IMG/VR virus record: IMGVR_UViG_3300020122_000438
Coordinates: 1-39,789 of that record
Length of the DNA: 39,789 bases
Origin: a virus
Reading direction: 5' to 3' (one strand)
Part shown: in pieces, positions 24,086 through 31,025 of the stretch
Numbering within the stretch: the first letter of the stretch is position 1
Layout of the letters: each line of letters opens with the position of its first letter
Translations under genes and position numbers: made by a program
The notes under the pieces: generated by a model
Told to the model about the DNA's origin: nothing
What the model saw: the letters and a program-made list of their open reading frames with translations, nothing else
Databases searched by the model: none

Positions 24086-24972
24086 TGTCAAATCCGAACC
24101 CAAGATTTACTGGGATTTTCATTCCAGTTGAGATTTTAGAAATTGAAGAGCTTAGCCCTTTGGAGCAATTTTTAATTTCTTGGATAGATGCCCTCTATTG
24201 TGAAAATCATGGGGGTTGTTTTGCTAGTAATGACTATCTCGCCGAAAAATTAAGGGTCAAAGAAAATACTATTTCTAAAGCTTTGACAAATCTTAGAAAA
24301 ATTGGACTACTAGAAGACGTATCGTTTGACGGGCGTCATCGGGTAATTCGTGCAAAAATCGGTGAATTTGTTGAAAAAAGCCAATCCAAGGCAGCATTGG
24401 ATTTAAATCCAAGGCAGAGTAGGACAAAAATCCAACCCAGAGTAGGAGAAAAATCCATCTCCTCATATATAGATAGTAAAGTAGAGAGTAAAGAAGAGAA
24501 ACCCTCCTTAAAGGTTCCAACCGAAGAACGAGCGCCTAACGGCGACATGCCAGCTAAAGCTGGCGAGGAGGAATTTGATTCATCTTCAAAATCATCCAAG
24601 AAAAAGACAGAGCATTCGCCTCAAGTGCTCGAGGTTTGCGATAAGATGATTCAACGTCTAAAAGACGCCGAACCGGGTTACAAACCTCCAAGGAATCTCA
24701 TTCCCATTCTGAATGAAATCGATTTTATGATCCGTCTTGATGAGAGAGATCCTCAGAAGATTTTAGATATTTTAACTTGGGCTTTAGGAGATAGCTTCTG
24801 GAAAGATAAGATGTTTAAGCCTAATCCTGCTAAATATCTTCGCGGTCAATTCCTTCAGCTCCAAATCAGAATGGAATCGACGCCAGCAAAAAAAGAACGT
24901 AAATTCCTTCCAAGCTCCAATCAGGCCGAAGCAGTCAGAATCATGAAAGAAATGTCGGAGGACTCAGTATGA
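24085..24972 (+). CDS. Replication initiator (lambda O-like organisation)
   Basis: A 295-residue protein. Residues 45-90 form a winged helix (FASNDYLAEKLRVKENTISKALTNLRKIGLLED). Residues about 95-175 are a low-complexity linker whose DNA holds the iterons. The C-terminal domain (about 185-270) includes WALGDSFWKDKMF and NPAKYLRGQFLQLQ, a conserved ending in phage initiators. DNA binding at the N terminus, origin in the middle of the gene and a C-terminal protein-contact domain copy the layout of lambda O. The helicase loader follows, overlapping by four bases. Confidence 0.82.
   Translation: MSNPNPRFTGIFIPVEILEIEELSPLEQFLISWIDALYCENHGGCFASNDYLAEKLRVKENTISKALTNLRKIGLLEDVSFDGRHRVIRAKIGEFVEKSQSKAALDLNPRQSRTKIQPRVGEKSISSYIDSKVESKEEKPSLKVPTEERAPNGDMPAKAGEEEFDSSSKSSKKKTEHSPQVLEVCDKMIQRLKDAEPGYKPPRNLIPILNEIDFMIRLDERDPQKILDILTWALGDSFWKDKMFKPNPAKYLRGQFLQLQIRMESTPAKKERKFLPSSNQAEAVRIMKEMSEDSV
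24383..24474. repeat. Four 23-bp iterons: replication origin in the initiator gene
   Basis: AATCC recurs at 24383, 24406, 24429 and 24452, exactly 23 bases apart. Units 1 and 2 share AATCCAAGGCAG; units 2 and 3 share AATCCAA..CAGAGTAGGA.AAA; unit 4 keeps AATCCA. As 23 is not a multiple of three the repeat is at DNA level, not protein level. A 16-bp perfect palindrome (TTGGATTTAAATCCAA, 24397-24412) joins units 1 and 2, and an AT-rich stretch follows to about 24490. This is the structure of an iteron origin. Confidence 0.85.
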
Positions 24973-25802
24973 AATTAGCCGGAAGAATCGGTCATGAAAT
25001 GATAAAACCAGCTTCAAAGCCTAAGATCGTCCATCAAATCGCCGTTATAGGCGGATGGAAACATCTCGATAAGCCTACTTTATCCAGTGAACTCCAATGT
25101 CCGATTTGTCAGAGTAAAGAACATCAGACACCCTTGATCAATCCTGATTTAGGAGATGAAAGATTGTGGTTGTGCGGGAACATGTCTTGTTTCATCCACA
25201 GCAAGGACAACATGCCAAGCGCTACCACCACACCACCCATACCGAAACGTGCGGTTCTGTGGCCTTTATGGTGCGAAATTAACGATATTGGTGATATATA
25301 CCACGACGTTAAGTTTGAAAAGATCGAACAAGTGGAAGGCAAGATCGAATATCTCAGAAAATTTGTAGCCAATCCAACAGGAATAATCTTAATGCAAGGC
25401 GATAAAGGAACTGGAAAGACTTATTGTTCACTAGGATTGTGTGAATTTATGACACGAACAGAAACTTCCGTGATTTTTATGACCCAAAAACAAATGTTAG
25501 AAAAATGGCTCGAAACATTCAAAAATGAAAAGTCTACGAATTTTTCTCATAGGTTGAAAGAAGCCTCTTTACTAGTGATCGACGACTTCGGAACGGTTGA
25601 ACCCACTCCAGGATTCATGACATTTTTCATGGATTTAATAAACGCAAGAAACCAGTGGAAAAAAAGAGGGACTGTGTTAACAACAAATTTGACTGATCAG
25701 AAATTAGCAGAATTTTGTGGAGACGCTCTTTCCGATCGACTAAATACAGGAAAGAAATTCCATTTTGAAGGAAAATCTAGAAGAAAAAAAACAGTTTTGT
25801 AG
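24969..25802 (+). CDS. DnaC-like AAA+ helicase loader with zinc site
   Basis: A 277-residue ATPase that would load the host replicative helicase at the phage origin. Walker A is GDKGTGKT (144-151), Walker B is LLVIDDF (201-207), sensor 1 is TTN (238-240) and the Arg finger is SDRL (255-258). The N-terminal ~90 residues carry Cys44, Cys47, Cys69 and Cys74, a likely zinc ribbon for contact with helicase or initiator. No helicase is encoded in this genome. It overlaps the initiator by four bases, as lambda P follows O. Confidence 0.88.
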   Translation: MKLAGRIGHEMIKPASKPKIVHQIAVIGGWKHLDKPTLSSELQCPICQSKEHQTPLINPDLGDERLWLCGNMSCFIHSKDNMPSATTTPPIPKRAVLWPLWCEINDIGDIYHDVKFEKIEQVEGKIEYLRKFVANPTGIILMQGDKGTGKTYCSLGLCEFMTRTETSVIFMTQKQMLEKWLETFKNEKSTNFSHRLKEASLLVIDDFGTVEPTPGFMTFFMDLINARNQWKKRGTVLTTNLTDQKLAEFCGDALSDRLNTGKKFHFEGKSRRKKTVL

Positions 25803-25811
25803 GAGTAACAA

Positions 25812-26135
25812 ATGATTGAAATATCAAATATCCAAGCAGTGAATAAAGGCTCTTTATTGGCCAAGTGCGATGTCTATATCGTTCCATGGGATTTAGAGCT
25901 TTGCGAAGTTAAGATCTTCGAGAAAGGACAAAACCGATGGTTAGGTATGCCGTCTAGAGAATTTACCAACCAGGTTGGAGAGAAAAAATACATTGAGCTG
26001 ATAAATTTCAGGAAAGAATCAACAAAAACACGGTTTAGAGCACAGATTCTTGAGGCTGTAGATAAATTTCTATCTGCAAATCCAGATCTTAAACCTGTCG
26101 ATGTGATCAAAGAAGATGAGGAACTACCATTTTGA
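25812..26135 (+). CDS. SpoVG-like ssDNA-binding protein with SSB-type tip
   Basis: A 107-residue protein. Residues about 15-95 resemble SpoVG-like folds (VDLELCEVKIFEK...RWLGMPSREF..., FRAQILEAVDKFL). The last residues, EDEELPF, copy the acidic hydrophobic tip (DDDIPF) by which bacterial SSB recruits partner proteins. I infer a phage single-strand-binding role with partner recruitment. A GGAG site precedes the start; the next gene begins in the stop (TGATG). Confidence 0.65.
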   Translation: MIEISNIQAVNKGSLLAKCDVYIVPWDLELCEVKIFEKGQNRWLGMPSREFTNQVGEKKYIELINFRKESTKTRFRAQILEAVDKFLSANPDLKPVDVIKEDEELPF

Positions 26136-26416
26136 TGGATCAACAAAAACAAGAGATGTACGACAGATTCAAAAAGAATGTCGAATATATCGAAAAAACT
26201 GTGCCACCCGATGATATCTATCTGTTTACAGAGCAAACATTGATGGCTGCGTTGTATTTTCTACGAACTCTTCAAGATTTTACGGACATCAAACAGTTAT
26301 GCAGAGATGATCCTATCTTCGCAAAGTGGACGGAAAATATAGGCGCTTTCTATTTGGCACAGGTCAACGATTTTGAGATGACTCTTGATCTAAAAATGGA
26401 TGAATTTGACGAATGA
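26135..26416 (+). CDS. Hypothetical replication-operon protein
   Basis: Not recognised. A 93-residue, acidic, mostly helical protein (YDRFKKNVEYIEKTV, EQTLMAALYFLRTLQDF). ATG 26135 is used because it overlaps the upstream TGA (TGATG); a TTG one codon earlier is less likely. It overlaps RusA by four bases. The position suggests a small accessory factor. Confidence 0.65.
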   Translation: MDQQKQEMYDRFKKNVEYIEKTVPPDDIYLFTEQTLMAALYFLRTLQDFTDIKQLCRDDPIFAKWTENIGAFYLAQVNDFEMTLDLKMDEFDE

Positions 26417-27045
26417 AGATTGTCATTCCAGGAGAGCCGATAGCTCAAATTCGTATGCGATATTCTGGTAGAAACGGTATAGGCAGAATGTATGATCCAA
26501 GAGAGAAGGAAAAGACAAAGCTTAAGAAGTGGTTAGACTCGCAGTCTAAAGATTTTGTTAAGCTCAATCATCCAACAATCTCTTTTATCTTTCATATGCC
26601 TATACCAAAATCCATTCCAAAAAAGATGTTACCTCTCTACCAATCTGGTTTCTTGAAACACGAAAAAAAGCCAGATTGTGACAACTTCGTTAAGCTGTAT
26701 CTAGACTGCATAGACACATATTTCTTCGATGGTGATCAGAAAGTGACACTCGGCTCTTGTGTCAAACTTTATCACAAAGAGCCTAAAACTATTATTATGC
26801 TATCTGAGACCACAGAGTTGTTGACTCCTCAAGAGGTTGATCCTTGCATCGCCTCTTTCCTTTTCGAAGAAGAATATGGTAAACTGCAGTGTGAAGGAAT
26901 TCCTTTCCGTCCCGATACTGATAACCTGTCTCATTTAGAACTTCAGCAATGCGACGATATGAAAGCCCGTATTCAAAAAGCTGCAGCATTTCAGCCACGA
27001 CTGCCTGTTCTTCTGGATCTTCCAAAAGCAAACCTTGTTTCATAA
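26413..27045 (+). CDS. rusA: RusA-like Holliday junction resolvase with unusual extension
   Basis: Residues 1-125 are a RusA nuclease: PGEPIAQIRMR at the start, then KPDCDNFVKLYLDCIDTYFFDGDQKVT with the metal-binding acidic residues (Asp88, Asp90, Asp106/108). It would cut four-way junctions from recombination or replication. RusA is normally about 120-140 residues, but this frame runs to 210. The extra ~80 residues lie exactly over the opposite-strand end of the serine recombinase, whose HTH domain is clearly genuine. The extension is probably a read-through tail created by a new neighbour. Confidence 0.82.
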   Translation: MKIVIPGEPIAQIRMRYSGRNGIGRMYDPREKEKTKLKKWLDSQSKDFVKLNHPTISFIFHMPIPKSIPKKMLPLYQSGFLKHEKKPDCDNFVKLYLDCIDTYFFDGDQKVTLGSCVKLYHKEPKTIIMLSETTELLTPQEVDPCIASFLFEEEYGKLQCEGIPFRPDTDNLSHLELQQCDDMKARIQKAAAFQPRLPVLLDLPKANLVS

Positions 27046-27550
27046 TCTTAGATTTATTCGGACCATTAACAGGAACAAGATTGACTGGATCGAGTTTATA
27101 TCCATAGGGCACTTTACCTGTTCTCTCGTTTCTCTCTTTCTTAGCCCATAACTTGTCTTTTATCCTCTCTCTTATGATCGAAACTTCTTTTGCTGCGAGA
27201 GCTACATAGACTGAAAAGATCAGAGGATCTGTGATTCCTGGCTGGTCAATCATAGTTATTCCAATATTGTTTTTTATTAGAAACTCTTTGATTTTATGTG
27301 CTTCTAATTCATTCCTTGCCAATCGGTCAACCTTCTGTCCTACTAAAATATCACCGCTTTCTAGAGCGTTCAAAGCATTGTTTAAGCCTTCACGTTTATG
27401 TAAAGGTTTTCTGGATGATATAGAATCAGTGAAGATCAAATATTTTAAATCTCCTTGATCAAGAGACTTAAGATATTTCAAACACATTTGCTCTTGAGTT
27501 CTCAAGTCTTGCTCTTTAGTAGATATTCGTAGGTAAATTACATATTTCAT
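26795..27550 (-). CDS. Serine recombinase (resolvase/invertase family)
   Basis: A 251-residue small serine recombinase. The catalytic Ser10 is in YLRISTKEQDL, KVDRLARN holds the active-site Arg pair, and RERIKDKL lies in the long dimer helix. A Hin-type HTH follows (about 200-230, SYRRIAEVLNETGYQYRDG). It could integrate, resolve or invert DNA. It lacks the long domain of large serine integrases. It starts in an ATGA overlap with the upstream gene. Its last 250 bases overlap RusA on the other strand. Confidence 0.87.
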   Translation of the reverse strand: MKYVIYLRISTKEQDLRTQEQMCLKYLKSLDQGDLKYLIFTDSISSRKPLHKREGLNNALNALESGDILVGQKVDRLARNELEAHKIKEFLIKNNIGITMIDQPGITDPLIFSVYVALAAKEVSIIRERIKDKLWAKKERNERTGKVPYGYKLDPVNLVPVNGPNKSKIMKQGLLLEDPEEQAVVAEMLQLFEYGLSYRRIAEVLNETGYQYRDGKEFLHTAVYHILLRKGKRRCKDQPLEESTTLWSQIA

Positions 27551-27783
27551 TTCTTTCTTCCTTGATAGTAAATTCTAATATTCTCTTTCAGCAACTTAGG
27601 CAATGTAGCTAAATCATGACTTTCTGTTATGATAGTGTTTTTCCTGTCTATATCAAAAAAGATCATGAATCTTTCAGGATTCCTCTTGTAATAGACAGGA
27701 AACGACATGGAATAAGCTTCATTTTCTGTCGAATATTCCAGATCAATCATCGCTATAATATTTAGTCCTCTAGGCTTCTTCAT
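27547..27783 (-). CDS. Hypothetical protein before the recombinase
   Basis: Not recognised. A 78-residue mixed protein with a beta pattern in the middle (YSMSFPVYYKRNPERFMIFFDIDRK). It ends in QGRKK, where the last codons GGAAGAAAGAA supply the ribosome site of the recombinase and overlap it by four bases. Translation of the two is therefore probably linked. Confidence 0.62.
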   Translation of the reverse strand: MKKPRGLNIIAMIDLEYSTENEAYSMSFPVYYKRNPERFMIFFDIDRKNTIITESHDLATLPKLLKENIRIYYQGRKK

Positions 27784-28099
27784 CTTTCTTCACTTTCTTT
27801 TTGCGTGGTATCTTGACATCGGGAACCATTTGTTTCAGAGCTGCAAGAATATCTTCTTCTTTCAATTCTGTTCGATCAAGAATATGATTAACTTGTGTTT
27901 TATACAAAGACAAAAGTCTCTCTATTTCCCAAAGAATGGTCTTAGCTGATTCTGATTCGTCTTCATCCAGCAAACCTTTGTTGAATGCCGAATGATGGAA
28001 TGCAGCTAATGTTTTAAGTGATACCATCCCACCAAGCAGTGAAGCTCCGTACTCTTCCAGTGTCGCAATCTTACCTGAATCAACTAGATTAACTTTCAT
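27770..28099 (-). CDS. Hypothetical helical protein
   Basis: Not recognised. A 109-residue protein, helical in the middle (SAKTILWEIERLLSLYKTQVNHIL) with a basic then acidic tail (IPRKKKVKKDEEA). It begins in an ATGA overlap with the XRE regulator gene and overlaps the next gene by 14 bases. Confidence 0.62.
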   Translation of the reverse strand: MKVNLVDSGKIATLEEYGASLLGGMVSLKTLAAFHHSAFNKGLLDEDESESAKTILWEIERLLSLYKTQVNHILDRTELKEEDILAALKQMVPDVKIPRKKKVKKDEEA

Positions 28100-28272
28100 T
28101 TAGCACTTCCTTGTTGTAATTGCTTAATTTTGTCTTTTGCCAATTTTGATGGTTTAACCCTTCCAGATTCCCACCTACTTATTGATCCTGTGGTTACTCC
28201 AATTGCTTGAGAAAACTCAACCTGCGTCAAATTAAGCACTTTCCTCAACGTTTTAATCTCTTCTCCGTTCAT
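28096..28272 (-). CDS. XRE-family helix-turn-helix regulator
   Basis: A 58-residue protein that is nearly all one Cro/CI-type HTH: EEIKTLRKVLNLTQVEFSQA, then IGVTTGSISRWESGRVKPS. These segments give the conserved TQ.EFA...GV....ISRWE.G pattern. It lacks a dimerisation or cleavage domain, so it is Cro-like rather than a full repressor. It overlaps both neighbours by four bases. It could control the early promoters near 23100 or 30400, but its target is unknown. Confidence 0.8.
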   Translation of the reverse strand: MNGEEIKTLRKVLNLTQVEFSQAIGVTTGSISRWESGRVKPSKLAKDKIKQLQQGSAK

Positions 28273-28592
28273 AGGATTCCTTCGTTCAGTTTTTTAAACA
28301 GTTCGGCAGCTCTTCTTGGTCGATATTCTTGATCAACTTCCAATCCTTCACCATCCTGATTGAAGCAGCCTAATAGATATTTCATCGAAGTGTATTCGGT
28401 AATCGCCGAATCTTCTTTAAATGCTTTGGTTATACACATAAGCTCATCTTCATTCTCTGGATTCATCGCATAGATATAACTCTGCCATGGTGATTTTGGA
28501 TCATAAAGCCGAACCTCCGCACGGCATGACATAGATTCAGCTTTCTCACCCCAATTTTGTTTCAGTTTTTCTGTCTGATTATGGTTTAGCAT
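28269..28592 (-). CDS. Hypothetical protein beside the XRE regulator
   Basis: Not recognised with confidence. A 107-residue soluble protein with CRAEVRLYDPKSPWQSYIYAMNPENEDELMCI, a region that looks conserved and might be a DUF-type fold. ATG 28592 has AGAGG 6-7 bases upstream; a frame from 28607 is possible. It overlaps XRE by four bases and the upstream gene by 14. Confidence 0.62.
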   Translation of the reverse strand: MLNHNQTEKLKQNWGEKAESMSCRAEVRLYDPKSPWQSYIYAMNPENEDELMCITKAFKEDSAITEYTSMKYLLGCFNQDGEGLEVDQEYRPRRAAELFKKLNEGIL

Positions 28593-28767
28593 TTCTAGCC
28601 TCTTCAATCTTACATAAACGACCGTGAAAGTCTTTCATTTCGGATTGAATTGCTTCAATGCGATTGTTTGTTTGCATATGCAATGCAATTGTCGTTCCAA
28701 AGAACGTTAGCATGATCACTAGGTTTGAACCTACGATCGTTAGAACTTGAATCCAGGTTTCATTCAT
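28579..28767 (-). CDS. Membrane-anchored coiled-coil microprotein
   Basis: A 62-residue protein with one membrane helix (about residues 8-30, VLTIVGSNLVIMLTFFGTTIALHM) followed by a charged coiled coil (NNRIEAIQSEMKDFHGRLCKIEEA). Its layout matches 15057 and 15390. Such proteins are often holin-like or membrane scaffolds. GGAGGAAAAAG precedes ATG. Confidence 0.62.
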   Translation of the reverse strand: MNETWIQVLTIVGSNLVIMLTFFGTTIALHMQTNNRIEAIQSEMKDFHGRLCKIEEARNAKP

Positions 28768-28963
28768 CTTTTTCCTCCTTTAATTGTTGATAACTATCCC
28801 ATACTCGTTCGCAATCATCCATCCAGTTTTGTTTTGTTGATTTTTCTGAAACGCTTGCTATTAAAATAGAAAACATAACTGATAAAACTCTACCTACTGG
28901 ATGTATACTGCAGAGATCAACCATCTCTTGCCCTAATTTTTCGGATGCTTCATAATCATTCAT
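28760..28963 (-). CDS. Hypothetical protein, paralogue of 29173-29400
   Basis: Not recognised. A 67-residue helical protein. Its hydrophobic core (HPVGRVLSVMFSILIASV) and charged end (DDCERVWDSYQQLKEEKD) resemble those of the gene at 29173 (DIERMWNHYKQQLKDKN), so the two look like diverged copies within one operon. GGAGAAGGG precedes the start. Confidence 0.6.
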   Translation of the reverse strand: MNDYEASEKLGQEMVDLCSIHPVGRVLSVMFSILIASVSEKSTKQNWMDDCERVWDSYQQLKEEKDE

Positions 28964-29186
28964 TTCCCTTCTCCTTTTTTTCTAGTTGTCTTTTGTAAAA
29001 TTCAAGACTCTGCAAGCATCCATTCCAATCCCTTCCACCTTCCAAGTCTTCCTCAAATAATGAGCAAGCAGCAAGGTGATTATCTTTGAATATTTCTTTT
29101 AGACATTCTTTTATAAGCTCAACCAAATCGGATTCCATTTGATAGGATTCTGATATTAATTGTTTTAATAAGCTAGTTGTTTTCAT
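28956..29186 (-). CDS. Hypothetical helical protein
   Basis: Not recognised. A 76-residue, acidic, all-helical protein (LLKQLISESYQMESDLVELIKECLKEIF; CLQSLEFYKRQLEKKEKGNE). It lies between the two paralogues at 28760 and 29173 and overlaps both, so the three may act together. Confidence 0.58.
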   Translation of the reverse strand: MKTTSLLKQLISESYQMESDLVELIKECLKEIFKDNHLAACSLFEEDLEGGRDWNGCLQSLEFYKRQLEKKEKGNE

Positions 29187-29400
29187 TGTTTTTATCCTTT
29201 AATTGTTGTTTATAATGATTCCACATTCTTTCTATGTCTTCTATTAAAGACTCTAAAGGCACATTGTTTTGCAAAGCCTTAATTATGAATAATGATATTA
29301 AAGCCGATGCACCAATATGTGTCGGTATACCACCAAGCGCTAGATTGATTCTTTCAATCGCTCTGTGTAATATCTCTTTGTCTTCAGGTGTTGGTTGCAT
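29173..29400 (-). CDS. Hypothetical protein, paralogue of 28760-28963
   Basis: Not recognised. A 75-residue protein with a helical start, a weakly hydrophobic centre (GASALISLFIIKAL) and a Lys/Asn-rich end. The C-terminal 25 residues match the pattern in 28760. It overlaps the following gene by 14 bases. Confidence 0.6.
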   Translation of the reverse strand: MQPTPEDKEILHRAIERINLALGGIPTHIGASALISLFIIKALQNNVPLESLIEDIERMWNHYKQQLKDKNNENN

Positions 29401-29401
29401 T

Positions 29402-29785
29402 TTACTCCTCTAACTGTAAATATTGTTGGTAAAGCTCTTCTCCCAACAAACGTTTCATTCCCTTTTTTATTTTCTTACAATGCTCGTATGCTTTTTGAGC
29501 TTTACGGCTATCAGTATCATAACCAAACTCATCGCAAAACCCCTCAAATGTCTCATATTCTCCACATTGACAATCTAGAATCAGTGATTCTAGAACTTGA
29601 CCAATCTTAGGCTCTTCAGTGTAATAAATACCCATGTGATAAGGAAAATCCATAGACTTTTCTTGATAGATCAATCGGCACGCATAAGACGTATGTTTCC
29701 ATCCGTCTTTATCTATGTCTTTGAGGTTGATCTTGTCACAGACTAGATTAAAATCATGTTGGTTCATAAATTCTTGTATGTTCAT
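29402..29785 (-). CDS. Hypothetical accessory protein
   Basis: Not recognised. A 127-residue acidic, soluble protein with aromatic-rich centre (YHMGIYYTEEPKIGQVLESLILDCQCGEY) and a helical, basic C terminus. It follows the upstream stop by one base and ends one base before the next gene. Phages and plasmids often carry proteins of this shape without known function. Confidence 0.62.
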   Translation of the reverse strand: MNIQEFMNQHDFNLVCDKINLKDIDKDGWKHTSYACRLIYQEKSMDFPYHMGIYYTEEPKIGQVLESLILDCQCGEYETFEGFCDEFGYDTDSRKAQKAYEHCKKIKKGMKRLLGEELYQQYLQLEE

Positions 29786-29786
29786 G

Positions 29787-30095
29787 TTACGCCTCCACTT
29801 TTGAATAGGTTAAAACTAAACGTCTAGGCAGATTGTATAGTACATCCGCTGGAAAATATATCTCTGCCTCACCTCTATCATTAATCTGAAATTCAGAGGA
29901 TTTAGGAAAGTGAAGATATGAGAGTGTTCTTTTATCGGTTAGAAAAGCAACCGCATTAGATTGCACCTTACCAACTTCACGAACACATTGTGTTTGAAGG
30001 TAAGGAATAGCATTTTCTCCATCCCATTGAAAATAGGTATACTTCCACTTAGAACCAAGCGTTAAGGCTCTCTTAAAATCTGCGAGTGTTTTCAT
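29787..30095 (-). CDS. Hypothetical accessory protein
   Basis: Not recognised. A 102-residue protein with many likely beta strands (SKWKYTYFQWDGENAIPYLQTQCVREVG; AEIYFPADVLYNLPRRLVLTYS). It is tightly packed in the leftward operon. Confidence 0.62.
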   Translation of the reverse strand: MKTLADFKRALTLGSKWKYTYFQWDGENAIPYLQTQCVREVGKVQSNAVAFLTDKRTLSYLHFPKSSEFQINDRGEAEIYFPADVLYNLPRRLVLTYSKVEA

Positions 30096-30096
30096 G

Positions 30097-30285
30097 TTAG
30101 ACAGCCCTCCATGATTTTACGTGTTCCGCATAATCATCGGCTAAAAAGCACAGATCAATCATTTGGTTTAGGTTCCAACCTTTCTTCTCTAACCACTCCA
30201 TCTTTGCCGTATCGCTCATCTCTAGACTGGTTAATATAAATACTGCCTCTAGTGTTTTCTGTTCTTTAATGTTGATTGTATTCAT
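30097..30285 (-). CDS. Hypothetical first gene of the leftward operon
   Basis: Not recognised. A 62-residue helical protein (EAVFILTSLEMSDTAKMEWLEKKGWNLNQ). AGAGAGAAG lies just before ATG. It is the first gene downstream of the leftward promoter candidate at 30383, so it is probably among the earliest made of its operon. Confidence 0.62.
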   Translation of the reverse strand: MNTINIKEQKTLEAVFILTSLEMSDTAKMEWLEKKGWNLNQMIDLCFLADDYAEHVKSWRAV

Positions 30286-30382
30286 CTTCTCTCTCTTGTT
30301 GTTATGTTGTCTCTCTAACCTACTCTTCTTTCACACATGAAGATCTTATCACTCATGGTTAATCGTTTTCAGTATGCATAAC

Positions 30383-30411
30383 AATATACCACATGCCTAG
30401 TATTAATGCAA
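30383..30411 (-). promoter_or_regulatory. Leftward promoter of the regulatory operon
   Basis: On the minus strand TTGCAT (30406-30411) and TATATT (30383-30388) are 17 bases apart, and the -10 is preceded by TG, giving an extended -10 (TGGTATATT). It would drive the leftward run from 30285 to 26795. The 308-bp space at 30286-30593 holds no gene. Confidence 0.65.
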
Positions 30412-30471
30412 GCGTTTACTCTGATTAAATTAATTATTTGACACAAAATACCCCTATTATGTTAACGTGCG

Positions 30472-30593
30472 TATAATCAAGCTTGACTAATGGGCGTGTT
30501 CCGCCCTAGAGGAACTCCTCATCATTGTCTAAACATCAATTGATCATCATCTATTGACCAACGCTTGACCAACTATAACAACCACTAGGTATC
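30472..30593 (+). promoter_or_regulatory. Control region upstream of the small terminase: repeats and -10
   Basis: A perfect TATAAT lies at 30472-30477 (rightward) without a good -35. TTGACCAAC repeats at 30554-30562 and 30565-30573, 11 bases apart, with a relative TTGACTAAT at 30483-30491. A GGGCG/CGCCC hairpin (30492-30506) lies between. The repeats face one side of the helix and could bind a regulator or the small terminase itself. Confidence 0.5.
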
Positions 30594-31025
30594 ATGGCCG
30601 GCTTCCCATCTAAAAAGAAAGGTAATCAACTAGGCGAATCCCCCGCCAGCCAACCTAAACCAGGTATACCGTTAGACAGAGAAACTATCAAAGATCTCTT
30701 ACCAAAATGTAACGGTAACCTGTCTAGAATAGCTGAATCAATGGGTACCACTAGAGGTACTGTTAGACGAAGAATTGATAATGATGAAGAATTAAAATCT
30801 TTGTTGGAAGATGTTCGAGAAAGAAGAATTGATTTGTTAGAAGATACATGCTTTCAAGATGCCGTTGAAGGCCGTGATACAGGCTTACGTTGCTTCCTGC
30901 TCAAGACACAGGCTCGACACCGTGGTTATGACCAGGATGATAACAAGAATGCTGCTAAGGACATAGCTGCAGCTGCATTTGAGTTCATCAACAAGACTAA
31001 GAACCCTGCAGAGAACGGTAAATAG
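30594..31025 (+). CDS. terS: Terminase small subunit (probable)
   Basis: A 143-residue protein. Residues about 38-60 form an HTH (CNGNLSRIAESMGTTRGTVRRRI), then an acidic helix, then LRCFLLKTQARHRGY, a segment seen near the end of many small terminases (FFLKTQ..R.G). The small terminase would recognise packaging sites and load the large subunit. It is unusual that it lies 7.8 kb from the large subunit gene at 38791 instead of beside it. The start has only a weak ribosome site. It could instead be another HTH regulator. Confidence 0.65.
   Translation: MAGFPSKKKGNQLGESPASQPKPGIPLDRETIKDLLPKCNGNLSRIAESMGTTRGTVRRRIDNDEELKSLLEDVRERRIDLLEDTCFQDAVEGRDTGLRCFLLKTQARHRGYDQDDNKNAAKDIAAAAFEFINKTKNPAENGK

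Noticed and set aside
26132-26134. TTG start for the gene at 26135
   Set aside because: ATG one codon later couples to the preceding stop.
30438-30460. TTGACA with TATTAT as a rightward promoter
   Set aside because: The elements are only 11 bases apart, too close for sigma70.
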